The notes under the pieces were generated by a model. That model had not been told where the DNA came from. It searched no databases and worked only from the letters and a program-made list of their open reading frames with translations. DNA of 64,000 nt, taken from contig NKJC01000001.1 of NCBI GenBank assembly GCA_002256435.1, forward strand, positions 1,426,001 to 1,490,000, given 5' to 3'. Both the position numbers and the translations under genes were made by a program. Origin of the DNA: Chitinophagaceae bacterium BSSC1 (lineage in GTDB: Bacteria > Bacteroidota > Bacteroidia > Chitinophagales > Chitinophagaceae). Of the stretch, positions 19,448 through 28,309 are shown in pieces. Position 1 is the stretch's first letter, and each line of letters starts with the position of its first letter.

Positions 19448-20170
19448 ATGAAATTTAAGTATACTATTAAGAAAACTTCGTACTATTCTATTTTCAAATT
19501 TATTTGTGCAATTCAGCTACTTTTTGTGCTGAGTACTTGTACTAAAGAGGTTGTCCCAAAATATAAACCTTGTGATGCTAACTTATTTAACATATGCGAT
19601 GGAACGGGTAATGGTGCATATTGCACATTCGGATATAAATGGGGTAACAATAATCCATTTTCTAATGCTGGATTAGAAAAATCAGGCCCAGGCACTGGGA
19701 ACATTGAACTCAAATATAAATTTATGGACGCAGGTTTTGTTTTTAATACTCATGACAAAGAAAACCTAACAAGTATTGCATTTGAAAACAACTCCATTTC
19801 TTGTACAAAAGACAAATTTCGCTTAGCATTTGCAGAGTGGTCTTCTGTGGTAAAGGTCAATTTTAGGGAAGTAGCCCTTAATGAAACTGCCGACATAAAA
19901 ATTATGATTGCTGATATCGAACAGTCATCAATTGGCTATCCTAACTTCGACCAATACCCGTGTTCGGATATAAAAGGGCAAATTATTTTTAAAAGGAACG
20001 AATATATTTGTTCAACTATCTATGGAGCAATACTTCACGAAATTGGGCATGTACTTGGGCTTGGACACGTAAATAGCCAAAATGTTATGAACCCAAACCA
20101 ATTTACTAAGTACAGTCAACTTCAATCAGGAGATATTATTGGAGTAAAAAGTATTTATGGTGCTAGGTAG
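19448..20170 (+). CDS. cassette 1: matrixin-like zinc metalloprotease lipoprotein
   Basis: A 240-residue exported protein with a possible lipobox (LSTC, Cys31). The metzincin zinc motif is complete: HEIGHVLGLGH near residue 197, with the Met-turn region VMNPNQ about ten residues later. This defines an M10A/matrixin-like catalytic domain of about 150 residues (FAEWSSVVKVNFREV ... DIIGVKSIYG); the terminal SGDIIGVKSIYG is typical of matrixin domains. No propeptide cysteine switch is recognised. Likely an outer-membrane or periplasmic protease of unknown target. First gene of the array; own promoter not recognised. Confidence 0.82.
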   Translation: MKFKYTIKKTSYYSIFKFICAIQLLFVLSTCTKEVVPKYKPCDANLFNICDGTGNGAYCTFGYKWGNNNPFSNAGLEKSGPGTGNIELKYKFMDAGFVFNTHDKENLTSIAFENNSISCTKDKFRLAFAEWSSVVKVNFREVALNETADIKIMIADIEQSSIGYPNFDQYPCSDIKGQIIFKRNEYICSTIYGAILHEIGHVLGLGHVNSQNVMNPNQFTKYSQLQSGDIIGVKSIYGAR

Positions 20171-20205
20171 TGTTCAATATGATACTATTTGGACGAAAAA
20201 AAACT

Positions 20206-20403
20206 GCCACCAACATGGGGTTTTATGCAAGTTGGGCAGACGAAATAACAATGAACTTTTGTGCTACTATTTGGCTTCAGTTTCAGCAGGACGTTATAAG
20301 TTTGGCTTATGAATAAAACATCAGCAATATTGCAATTGTCAACTTCGGTTCTAGGCAGACCGAATGCTATTTCCCAACCTGCACAAAGCCCTGTTCGTTG
20401 CAC
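20206..20403 (+). repeat. attC1 (family D, about 198 bp)
   Basis: R'' GCCACCAAC (20206-20214) mirrors the cassette 1 start GTTGGTGGC. Inner arms GTTTTATGCAAGTTGGG and CCCAACCTGCACAAAGC pair. R' GTTGCAC at 20397 opens cassette 2. Confidence 0.85.
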
Positions 20404-20411
20404 GTAATTTT

Positions 20412-21029
20412 ATGAAAAATAATTTTACCATTAAAACTTCCATTTTGAAGTATTTATTTATTTTAATTCTTGCGTTTAATTGGTCACTTTCATTGGGACA
20501 AATGTCACAAAGTAAAGATTCGATTCTTCCTCCAATTTACGACACAACAAGTCTTGAAATTAAAAGCACAAACTCATTTTATTTCCTCTCGAAACTTTAT
20601 GCAATTCCAAGAAACTGTGACAACAAATACGAATTAGATTGCTGTACTTTTAGTGCTTATATAAGCAAATTGGATAATGGAAGCTTTGAAAGTCAATTAA
20701 GTTGTTCAAATGGGACAACTTTAATATGGTCGATTTTTGATACAGAAGAAATCGCAAAACAAAATCTTGAAACTTCTCTCAATTCTCGAAGCCAAATAAA
20801 AAAACAATTTAAAAAGTTCAAACAAGAAGAAGTTGATTTTTTTGTTTTTGACAATAAGGTTAAAGCATACAGACAAAGCTACACAACTCAAGGTGGCTAT
20901 TATTATATTGAATATAAATTTTATGGAACAGTAAATCGGCAGAATATTTTTGGACGTCTCGTATCACTTAATAAAGCAAAATCAAGCAAAGAACTAAGTC
21001 AATTATTTCAACAGTTGGTTAGGTTCTAG
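20412..21029 (+). CDS. cassette 2: secreted protein of unknown function
   Basis: A 205-residue protein not recognised. The start at 20412 is chosen because the longer frame (from 20364) would lie inside attC1, and because it gives a signal peptide ending near SLGQ (residue 30). The mature part has a Cys-rich patch (NCDNKYELDCCTF, later SQLSCSNG) suggesting disulfides, then a Lys-rich helical region and a beta-rich end with many Tyr. The start codon lies only 15 bp from the cassette core, so little room exists for a promoter. Confidence 0.6.
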   Translation: MKNNFTIKTSILKYLFILILAFNWSLSLGQMSQSKDSILPPIYDTTSLEIKSTNSFYFLSKLYAIPRNCDNKYELDCCTFSAYISKLDNGSFESQLSCSNGTTLIWSIFDTEEIAKQNLETSLNSRSQIKKQFKKFKQEEVDFFVFDNKVKAYRQSYTTQGGYYYIEYKFYGTVNRQNIFGRLVSLNKAKSSKELSQLFQQLVRF

Positions 21030-21042
21030 TAAAGCTAAAACT

Positions 21043-21211
21043 ACGTGCAACAAAAGGCTTTGCGCAATTTGGGCTTCCGCTTTTGGCCCATCATCTTTTG
21101 GTATTGCTAATCAACTTCAGTAATTTGGCTTTAGCTAATCGCGTCTTTAGTGGCCAAGCCAGCAGTAGGATCACAGATTATCCAAACTGCGCAAAGCCTG
21201 GGACGTTGGGC
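21043..21211 (+). repeat. attC2 (family B, about 169 bp)
   Basis: R'' ACGTGCAAC mirrors the cassette 2 start GTTGCACGT. Arms GGCTTTGCGCAATTTGG and CCAAACTGCGCAAAGCC pair; centre shared with attC3 and attC8 (ATTTGGCTTTAGCTAATCG). R' GTTGGGC at 21205. Confidence 0.87.
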
Positions 21212-21251
21212 GTCACCTTGTAAGATTTTATTACACTATAGTTATACCTAA

Positions 21252-21907
21252 TTGAGAAAATATTTTATTATATTACTTTTATCAGCACTATTAGCTTTTG
21301 TTCCATTAATTATTGTTAGGGCACACCTACAATTTGTGGCAGGGTTAAATCCTTTTTTTGGTTTTTTATTACGCCTATTATTTTGATAGTAGCTTTAATT
21401 TTGTGCCGAATACTTATTAAAACCTGTAAAAGGTATATCTATTTTACACCCGAAAAAGTTTTTACAATAGGCTTTTTAAGCTATCTCATTTTAATTTGCT
21501 CACGACAAATCTCTTTTGGAAACTCTGCTTTAGACATTCATTTGGATTACACTTATTTCGTGACACCACATTCCTATCCACTTTTTTTTGCTTTGATGGG
21601 GTTTGCAATTTGTGCATCAATCTATCTTTGGGGTACTAAATTTTTTAAAAGACAACTGAATAATACTTTGGGCTATATCCATTTCTGGGTTACTTTTTTA
21701 AGCACAAGTTTTCTCATCTTTCCTATACAGTATATTCACCTTATGGGTGGTATGCCACGACGATATTACGATTACGGTATTTCGGCTGACCATACTGTAG
21801 TTAATAAACCGAGCATGTTTATTACGACTATGACATGTTTGCTAATTATAGCACAATTATTATTTCTATACAATTTATTAAATTCAATTTTCAGAAAAAA
21901 CGCATAA
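21252..21907 (+). pseudogene. cassette 3: membrane protein with a frame break in a T7 run
   Basis: Two overlapping frames together make one plausible membrane protein of about 218 residues. The first (TTG start at 21252) encodes a hydrophobic N-terminus MRKYFIILLSALLAFVPLII and stops at 21386; the second is open through 21383-21907 and continues with membrane segments and the His/Tyr-rich end. The switch falls at the T7 run 21353-21359, where one extra T (or a -1 slip) would join them through NPFFWFFITPIILIVALIL, restoring a second transmembrane helix. It may be a real mutation, a sequencing error or programmed slippage. No family recognised. Confidence 0.55.
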
Positions 21908-21926
21908 AGCTGAAACGATAAGGCGA

Positions 21927-22095
21927 ACGCCCAACATAAGGCTTTGCGCAATTTGGGCTTCCACCTTTGGCCTATCATCTTTTGGTATTGCTAATCAACT
22001 GTAGTAATTTGGCTTTAGCTAATCGCGTCAGTAGTGGCCAAGCCAGCAGTAGGATCACAGAATATCCAAACTGCGCAAAGCCTTTGACGTTAGCG
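21927..22095 (+). repeat. attC3 (family B)
   Basis: R'' ACGCCCAAC mirrors the cassette 3 start GTTGGGCGT. Arms and centre nearly identical to attC2. R' GTTAGCG at 22089. Confidence 0.87.
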
Positions 22096-22230
22096 GTCAT
22101 TGTAGAGTGACAGCTTGATAAAAATAAAAATGCTGACTTTCGTTTTGTTTCTATTGTAACTGATAGACAGAGAATTTTAAAAAAAGATAATGAAAGGACG
22201 AAAAGAATAGCGAAACAAAGATATAGAGTT

Positions 22231-22662
22231 ATGACAGTAAACGATTTTATAAAAGAACTTAGTAATTGGAGGCTTACTAAATACAAAGCAATCAATTTTG
22301 CTATTGGAATTTCAGCTTTACTTATTTATGAGTTTGTTGGACGACCAATTTATCGACCATATATCTACAATAATAAAATAAATGACTTTCATATTGCCGA
22401 CACTTTGGGTAATACCTTTGGGACTTTGCCGACAATATTCTTCTTAATTGCAATTTTATCCAATGACACGACAAAAGGAAACTACTTAATAAAACTTGGG
22501 ACGTTTAGTGTTGTTGTTTTTGAGCTTGTACACCCTTTGCTTGGAAAGCCAATAGACATTTGGGACATAATTGCTACTATTTTGGCCGGACTTGTAAGCT
22601 ATTTAATTTATAATGGATTATTTAAATACAAATCAAGTGAGCAGAAAACAACGAACCGCTAA
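22231..22662 (+). CDS. cassette 4: VanZ-like membrane protein
   Basis: A 143-residue protein with four membrane segments (about residues 20-37, 62-80, 88-103, 113-132). The order of helices and the motif FHIADTLGNTFGTLP followed later by DIWDIIATILAGLVSYLI resemble VanZ-like/DUF small membrane proteins, in which a polar DxxAT-type helix closes the domain; assignment is moderate. The stop codon TAA lies inside the inverse core of attC4, so the gene and its recombination site overlap by eight bases. About 140 bp lie between the core and the start codon, enough for a promoter, but none is clear. Confidence 0.6.
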   Translation: MTVNDFIKELSNWRLTKYKAINFAIGISALLIYEFVGRPIYRPYIYNNKINDFHIADTLGNTFGTLPTIFFLIAILSNDTTKGNYLIKLGTFSVVVFELVHPLLGKPIDIWDIIATILAGLVSYLIYNGLFKYKSSEQKTTNR

Positions 22663-22790
22663 CATCGTATTGGCAATAGTGGGGCTGACAATTGTAAACT
22701 CAACATTTGTAATTCTATTAGGCATTTGTGCAAATGCTGGGGTGACGTTTTTCAAATGCCCCATCATCGCCAATACATGAACCGTTGGCT
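22655..22790 (+). repeat. attC4 (family C, about 136 bp)
   Basis: R'' ACCGCTAAC mirrors the cassette 4 start GTTAGCGGT and contains the stop codon of the preceding gene. Arms GTATTGGCAATAGTGGGG and CCCCATCATCGCCAATAC pair. R' GTTGGCT at 22784. Confidence 0.87.
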
Positions 22791-22888
22791 GCCATTTTTA
22801 GTGGAGCCGTATGCTAATATTAATATAGAGGAGATTAAAAACTAATGACTAAATCCCTTGGCTATATTTATAGTTCAACTAACTAAAT

Positions 22889-24550
22889 ATGAAGAACATA
22901 TTTTTAATAGTAGTTATCTCAGCTACAATTATTTCTTGTAACAGTAAAACAAAATATGAAACTATTATACGTAACGGAATGGTATATGATGGTAATGGTG
23001 GAGTTCCTTACAAGGCAGATATCGCTATTAATGCTGATACCATCGCATTTATTGGGGACTTAAAAAATGTAACTGCAAAAAAAATACTGGATGCAACAGG
23101 AATGGCGGTATCACCGGGATTTATCAATATGCTTAGCTGGGCCAATGAAACACTGATTGCAGATGGGCGGTCACAAAGTGATATACGTCAGGGAGTCACT
23201 TTGGAAGTAATGGGCGAAGGCACAAGTATGGGTCCTTTGAATCCAACAATGAAAAAGCAAATGCTGGATGGCCGAGCTGAATGGAATACACTTGGAGAAT
23301 ACCTTACCTGGCTGGAGAAAAAAGGTGTTTCCTGCAACATCGCTTCTTTTATAGGAGCAGCAACTGTTAGAACCTATGTAGTTGGTGAAGCAGATCGTGA
23401 AGCTACTCCCGCTGAACTTGACAACATGAGGTTATTGGTTAAACAAGCCATGGAAGAAGGTGCATTAGGTGTAGGTTCATCTCTTATATACCCACCTGGT
23501 TTTTTTGCCAATACAAATGAATTGGTTGTATTGTGTAAAGAGGCATCAAAGTATGGTGGATCATATACTTCGCATATTCGAAGTGAGGGAAACCGATTAT
23601 ATGAAGGAGTGGAAGAATTGATCACCATTGCCAAAGAGGCAAATATCCATGCTGAAATATATCACCTGAAAGCATCAGGCAAAGCAAACTGGAATAAAAT
23701 GGATAGCGTAATCAGGCGAATTGAAAAAGCCAGAACCGAAGGACTAAATATAACAGCTGATATGTATACCTACCTTGCAGGAGCAACCGGCTTAACTGCA
23801 TCATTCCCGCCATCACTACAAGACGGTGGTTTTGGCAATCTGTGGAAGCGATTGCAGGATTCGGCCATCCGAATGCAAATGAAGATGGCAATGAATGCAA
23901 ATGCTACCGACTGGGAAAATGTATACTATGGTGCAGGCAGTCCTAATAAGGTTCTCCTGCTTGCCTTTAAGCAGGACTCTTTAAAAAAATATACTGGAAA
24001 AACATTGGCGCAGGTTGCAGCAATAAGAGGGACATCACCTGAAGAAACTGCCATGGACCTTATAGTACAGGATAGCACCAGAATTGAAGTAGCTTATTTT
24101 TTAATGAACGAAGAAAATGTAAAGAAACAAATTGCACTACCCTGGGTGAGCTTTGGTTCAGACGAAGGATCGTATGCTTCTGAAGGCTTTTTTCTTAAAT
24201 CAAATCCTCATCCAAGAGCTTACGGTAATTTTTCAAGAGTAATTGGCAAGTATTGCCGCGACGAAAAATTATTTACATTGCAGGAGGCCATCCGCAAATT
24301 ATCTAAACTTCCGGCTACCAATTTAAATCTTTCCAAACGTGGCGAATTAAAAGTCGGTAACTATGCCGATTTATTAATTTTTGATCCGTCAAAAATAAGT
24401 GATCACGCTACTTATGATAAACCGCATCAATATTCAACAGCCATGATTGCTGTATTTGTAAATGGGGTATTGGTATTGAAAGATGGTGAACATACAGATG
24501 CCAAACCAGGTAGATTCATAAAGGGACCAGGATACAAAACTGCTGGCTGA
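22889..24550 (+). CDS. cassette 5: N-acyl-D-amino-acid deacylase-like amidohydrolase, lipoprotein
   Basis: A 553-residue amidohydrolase of the D-aminoacylase group with a lipobox (IISC, Cys17), so probably membrane-anchored in the periplasm. Domain order: beta-sandwich start (YETIIRNGMVYDGNG), TIM barrel, sandwich end (RGELKVGNYADLLIFD). The usual metal motif PGFIDxHTH is replaced by PGFINMLSW, and the Cys ligand of D-aminoacylases (GNCG) by Glu (VMGEG). Retained: SHIRSEG, EIYHLKASG and the catalytic Asp in GSDEGSYA. A single-metal site is therefore likely, as in D-aminoacylase where one zinc suffices. The 1.8-kb cassette is the largest here. Function on D-amino acid conjugates or peptides is inferred from family. 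Confidence 0.78.
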   Translation: MKNIFLIVVISATIISCNSKTKYETIIRNGMVYDGNGGVPYKADIAINADTIAFIGDLKNVTAKKILDATGMAVSPGFINMLSWANETLIADGRSQSDIRQGVTLEVMGEGTSMGPLNPTMKKQMLDGRAEWNTLGEYLTWLEKKGVSCNIASFIGAATVRTYVVGEADREATPAELDNMRLLVKQAMEEGALGVGSSLIYPPGFFANTNELVVLCKEASKYGGSYTSHIRSEGNRLYEGVEELITIAKEANIHAEIYHLKASGKANWNKMDSVIRRIEKARTEGLNITADMYTYLAGATGLTASFPPSLQDGGFGNLWKRLQDSAIRMQMKMAMNANATDWENVYYGAGSPNKVLLLAFKQDSLKKYTGKTLAQVAAIRGTSPEETAMDLIVQDSTRIEVAYFLMNEENVKKQIALPWVSFGSDEGSYASEGFFLKSNPHPRAYGNFSRVIGKYCRDEKLFTLQEAIRKLSKLPATNLNLSKRGELKVGNYADLLIFDPSKISDHATYDKPHQYSTAMIAVFVNGVLVLKDGEHTDAKPGRFIKGPGYKTAG

Positions 24551-24603
24551 CTTTTTATTCCCATTTCAGAATATATCAAATAAAAGTTTAGACTGAATAA
24601 AAC

Positions 24604-24801
24604 GGCAGCCAACATGGTATTGGCAAAAGTGGGGCCGACTAGGTAACTTCATCATCAGTGCACAGCCAAGCATTGGTTAAGGGCTGACAATTTACTAATC
24701 AGCTTTTTCTTGTAATTTCATCTATGTAAATTCTATAAGACATTGGTACTAGGCGGATGTAATACTATTACCCCACCTTCGCCAATACCTGTTCGTTAGC
24801 T
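24604..24801 (+). repeat. attC5 (family C, long variant)
   Basis: R'' GGCAGCCAAC mirrors the cassette 5 start GTTGGCTGCC over ten bases. Arms GGTATTGGCAAAAGTGGGG and CCCCACCTTCGCCAATACC pair. R' GTTAGCT at 24795. Confidence 0.87.
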
Positions 24802-24832
24802 GTGATTTTAGAACGACACACCGAAAAACGAA

Positions 24833-25447
24833 ATGAAGACAATATCGGAGATAAAATTTGACAAAATAATTAAAGACGGATTTCACGAAATCCTGAAACC
24901 GTTGGGCTTTAAGAAAAAGGCGAATAACTTTTACTTAAAACTTGACACTATCGGACAAATCATTAATGTTCAGAAAAGTGCGTTTGGCAACAAGGACAGT
25001 ATCAGTTTTACTATAAACACAGGAATTTTTGTCCCTGAATATTGGCTTGCATTTTACAATTTCAGCGACAAAGGACTTCCAGACTATCCGACTGAACCAG
25101 AATGTTTGATTAGAAAAAGAATTGGAAACTTGCGAAACCAACACGACACTTGGTATGACATTAAAGAGCGAACTGACGAGCAACAGCTTATTGACGAGAT
25201 GAAAAAAAATTTGTCAAATTTCATTTTGCCATATTTTGAACGAATAGATAGCACAGAGAAAATGCTTCAAGAGTTAGACAAAGCAGATATGATGATGACA
25301 CCTTTGGGAAAACTAATTGTTTATGGTGAATTTAAACAGTTTGACAAAGCTAAACGAGAATACGAAGGACTACTGAATAACAAAATAAACCCACATTTCT
25401 TAATGACAGTAAAAGAGTATGGACAGAAATATGGTCTTGACAAATAG
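24833..25447 (+). CDS. cassette 6: DUF4304 domain protein
   Basis: A 204-residue cytosolic protein. The N-terminal 140 residues follow the DUF4304 pattern (FHEILKPLGFKKKANNFYLKL, then IINVQKSAFG and FTINTGIFVPEYW); the remaining C-terminal helices carry DKAKREYEGLLN. The biochemical role of DUF4304 is unknown; such genes are frequent singletons in accessory regions. Only 37 bp separate the cassette core from the start codon. Confidence 0.78.
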   Translation: MKTISEIKFDKIIKDGFHEILKPLGFKKKANNFYLKLDTIGQIINVQKSAFGNKDSISFTINTGIFVPEYWLAFYNFSDKGLPDYPTEPECLIRKRIGNLRNQHDTWYDIKERTDEQQLIDEMKKNLSNFILPYFERIDSTEKMLQELDKADMMMTPLGKLIVYGEFKQFDKAKREYEGLLNNKINPHFLMTVKEYGQKYGLDK

Positions 25448-25454
25448 AAAAACC

Positions 25455-25590
25455 ACAGCTAACATCGTATTAGCAATAGTGGGGCAGACAGTTGTAAACT
25501 CAACATTTGTAATTCTATTGGGCATTTGTACAAATGTTGGGCTGACGTTTTTCAAATTCCCCACCATCGCCAATACGTAAACCGTTAGGC
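25455..25590 (+). repeat. attC6 (family C)
   Basis: R'' ACAGCTAAC mirrors the cassette 6 start GTTAGCTGT. The site is nearly identical to attC4 in length and sequence. R' GTTAGGC at 25584. Confidence 0.87.
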
Positions 25591-25603
25591 GCAACTTTGA
25601 AAC

Positions 25604-26149
25604 ATGACCATTCGAACTTTAAATTCAATCCTCGTTATTTGGACAATAGTCGGTTGCAATTCTACTGCTACAAATGAAGGATCTGCCAACTTGCAAATGA
25701 AAAATTCCGCTTCAGACACAATTTATGATGCGTTATCGGATACATCTAAGAAGTTGGAAAAGGAAAAATATACTTTCATAATTAGTGTTCTAGAGAAAGG
25801 AGAAGCTATCTATATTGAGGCTGACTATATTCAATTTTTAACTGGACAAACTGCTATTGACGCTGCAATAAAAGCTCACCAAGCAGACACAGTTAAAACT
25901 GTAGACGGAAAAGTAACAGTCGGAATACCAAATGATTTTTTTATAATTAATCAAAGTAAAGACACAAAATTTTTAAGGCTCGACAGAAAATGCATACTCG
26001 ACTTAGTTATTAACCCTAATAGTGATGTCCCCACAACTAATGCCAATTTACTAGAAAGTCTAAAGAAAGTAAGTAAAGACTCTCCTTTTCTATTAACACT
26101 AAACAATGAAGGACAAGTAATTAAAATTAAAGAGATTTTTGTCCCATAG
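25604..26149 (+). CDS. cassette 7: lipoprotein of unknown function
   Basis: A 181-residue putative lipoprotein with lipobox IVGC (Cys18) and a Ser/Asn/Thr-rich linker to about residue 50. The mature domain is mixed alpha/beta (FIISVLEKGEAIYIEADYIQFLTGQTAIDAA ... DFFIINQSKDTKFLRLDRKCILDLVI). I do not recognise the family. The sequence CAACTTTG, 7 of 8 to the -7 consensus, ends 4 bp before the ATG, so the cassette may bring its own promoter with a very short leader. Confidence 0.6.
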   Translation: MTIRTLNSILVIWTIVGCNSTATNEGSANLQMKNSASDTIYDALSDTSKKLEKEKYTFIISVLEKGEAIYIEADYIQFLTGQTAIDAAIKAHQADTVKTVDGKVTVGIPNDFFIINQSKDTKFLRLDRKCILDLVINPNSDVPTTNANLLESLKKVSKDSPFLLTLNNEGQVIKIKEIFVP

Positions 26150-26160
26150 ATGACTATTGC

Positions 26161-26358
26161 TGCGCCTAACAGTGCATTGTAGCAATTGGTACTTCAGTAA
26201 TAGTTCTCAGCTCATTTCAAATCCAATCAGTAGTTCCAAGCCGTTCAGTTTATTTCCAGGCAGCAGTAGTTATTCTAATCTTTTGTAACTTTATTCAGCT
26301 CCAGTCCTAGCAGTAGTAATTCTATTACCCAACTGCTTCAATGCGTGGGGCGTTGGTG
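26161..26358 (+). repeat. attC7 (family A, about 198 bp)
   Basis: R'' TGCGCCTAAC mirrors the cassette 7 start GTTAGGCGCA. Arms GCATTGTAGCAATTGG and CCAACTGCTTCAATGC pair; centre contains the conserved ATCTTTTGTAACTTTA block. R' GTTGGTG at 26352. First of eleven family A copies. Confidence 0.88.
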
Positions 26359-26381
26359 GCAATTATTACAAAAATTCTATA

Positions 26382-27335
26382 ATGACAATTAAGCAACTAA
26401 TAATTATCTTATTGACACTTCCAATTTTGATAAGTTGCAAGCATGGCTACAAAGTAGAAGGCGACAAAGTTTATTATGAATCTTGGAATGAAGGAAGTGG
26501 ACAAAGCAAGCGAATTATTGACCAAGCAGATGCAAAGACTTTTCAAGAATTAAATTTTGATTGCGATTGCGACTTTGAATTTGGAAGGGACAAAAATCAA
26601 CTGTTTATAAATGGAGAGCTTATAAAATATATTGACCCTAATACTTTTAAATTTATTGGAAACTATATTTTCCGTGACAAAGACTCAGCATATTTTTTTG
26701 GATTTTATAACAACTTAAACAATTGTGTAATTAAGGACGTTAATCCAGACAAAATACAATTAATTAAATATCCTTGGTCAAAGGCTGATAATATTTTAAT
26801 TCACGGAGGTGACCCTGTAAAAATTGACGATATAGATGAATTTCATCCTATTGACAATGATTGGGGAAAGACAAAAAAGCACATAATTAATAACAATCGA
26901 ATTTTATATGGTGCAGACGTAGAAACTTTTAAAGTTATAAGTACTTTTCAAGGTAAAGACAAGAAATTCAATTACGAGTTCGGTATTATTAATGAAGAGG
27001 ATTTTAAAAAAACAAATTTTAAATCCTTTGATTTTACCAATAAAGATATATGTCAAACTGAACCGATAGTCTTTGTTGATGTCTACGATAGCTTAGTTTC
27101 ATATATAGAAGATAGAAGTAAACCAATTTGGCTTGTAGAAAAACTTAAATACTTGGGTTTTACAGTTAATAATACAATGTATTTAGATTGGGGTGGAGAA
27201 TCAAAACTTGTCAGAGTTTCTATGACAAATAGTAAGTGTAATTGTATTATTGAAAAACTTTACCGTTACGATTATGGGAAACCTTCTGAAACAAAAAACA
27301 TTTTTAAAGTATCTGAAAGAATATATTTTGAATAG
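26382..27335 (+). CDS. cassette 8: DKNYY-family lipoprotein
   Basis: A 317-residue lipoprotein (lipobox LISC, Cys19). The N-terminal part carries repeats of the DKNYY type, in which short beta units read D-K-x-x-V-Y/F (GDKVYYESW, FGRDKNQLFINGE, FRDKDSAYFFG, with DPNTFKFIGN and DVETFKVI between them), expected to form a repetitive beta structure on the cell surface or in the periplasm. The C-terminal 100 residues are a separate mixed domain (FVDVYDSLVSYIED ... YLDWGGESKLVRVS). No enzymatic motif is seen and the role is unknown. Confidence 0.72.
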   Translation: MTIKQLIIILLTLPILISCKHGYKVEGDKVYYESWNEGSGQSKRIIDQADAKTFQELNFDCDCDFEFGRDKNQLFINGELIKYIDPNTFKFIGNYIFRDKDSAYFFGFYNNLNNCVIKDVNPDKIQLIKYPWSKADNILIHGGDPVKIDDIDEFHPIDNDWGKTKKHIINNNRILYGADVETFKVISTFQGKDKKFNYEFGIINEEDFKKTNFKSFDFTNKDICQTEPIVFVDVYDSLVSYIEDRSKPIWLVEKLKYLGFTVNNTMYLDWGGESKLVRVSMTNSKCNCIIEKLYRYDYGKPSETKNIFKVSERIYFE

Positions 27336-27359
27336 AGAGATTAAAAGAATAGGAATAAC

Positions 27360-27529
27360 TGCCACCAACAAAAGGCTTTGCACAATTTGGGCTTCTATCA
27401 ATGGCCCATCAGCTTTTGGTAATGCTAATCAACTGTAGTAATTTGGCTTTAGCTAATCGAGTCAGTAGTGGCCAAGCCAGCAGTTGGATCACGAATTATC
27501 CAAACAGCGCAAAGCCTGTGACGTTAGCG
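27360..27529 (+). repeat. attC8 (family B)
   Basis: R'' TGCCACCAAC mirrors the cassette 8 start GTTGGTGGCA. Third copy of family B, matching attC2/3 in arms and centre. R' GTTAGCG at 27523. Confidence 0.87.
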
Positions 27530-27563
27530 GCAATAACTTTAAATGGTTTAATTTGAATATTAA

Positions 27564-28052
27564 ATGCAGAGTTTTCCAGTTATAGGAATAAGAAAAGGTA
27601 AAATGTTTAATCAATATTCGAAAAGCATTTCTATAGCAGCAATTGGTATAATTATTCTTACATATTTCAACATTTTACCTATTTCTAAATTACTAGATCC
27701 GTGGGTTCTTATTTACATATTAATAATTGCCGGAATCCCTTTTTTGTTATCGGTATTAAAGTATATAGATAAAAAACCTATGATCATTGTTGATAAATCA
27801 GGGGTTTCAATTCGAAAATCAAGGTTGCCTTTTTCAAGTCTTGCGCAAATAGAATGGAATGATATAAAAGGGTACACAGCAGATGTTATACACACTAAAT
27901 TTAGTGAAACATGTTTTCTGATAATTAGTAAAAAATCTACGAATAAAAAATATTATGTGGATTTATATGATTTAAAAAATGGAGCGGATATATTAAATGC
28001 AGTTGAGAAGAAACTAAATCAAGATAAAATGAATTCGTTTCAAATAGATTGA
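27564..28052 (+). CDS. cassette 9: STM3941-like membrane protein
   Basis: A 162-residue protein with two N-terminal membrane helices (about residues 22-40 and 48-66) followed by a PH-like beta domain starting KPMIIVDKSGVSIRKSRLPFSSLAQIEWNDIKGY. The layout, two helices then "P-x-x-I-x-D-x-x-G-(V/I)" and "I-x-W-x-D-I", is that of STM3941-type proteins (function unknown). An alternative start is the ATG at 27603. A TTAATTTG box (7 of 8 to the -7 consensus) lies 10 bp before the first ATG. Confidence 0.6.
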   Translation: MQSFPVIGIRKGKMFNQYSKSISIAAIGIIILTYFNILPISKLLDPWVLIYILIIAGIPFLLSVLKYIDKKPMIIVDKSGVSIRKSRLPFSSLAQIEWNDIKGYTADVIHTKFSETCFLIISKKSTNKKYYVDLYDLKNGADILNAVEKKLNQDKMNSFQID

Positions 28053-28065
28053 ATTTCAAGATTAC

Positions 28066-28263
28066 TGCCGCTAACAGTGCATTGTAGCAATTGGTACTTC
28101 AGTTCTAGTTCTCAGCCCAATACAAATCCAATCAGTAGTTCCAAGCCGTTCAGTTAATTCTTAGGCAGCAGAACATATTCTAATCTTTTGTAACTTTATT
28201 CAGCTCCAGTCCCAGCAGTAGTAATTCCATTACCCAACTGCTTCAATGCGTGGGGCGTTGTGC
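28066..28263 (+). repeat. attC9 (family A)
   Basis: R'' TGCCGCTAAC mirrors the cassette 9 start GTTAGCGGCA. Family A arms and centre intact. R' GTTGTGC at 28257. Confidence 0.88.
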
Positions 28264-28309
28264 GTCATGCTGACAAATAGCAACTCCTGAATTTAATCAA
28301 CTGGTTTTT

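Noticed and set aside
20364..20411. N-terminal extension of the cassette 2 protein
   Set aside because: It covers the right arm and core of attC1; the later ATG gives a clean signal peptide.
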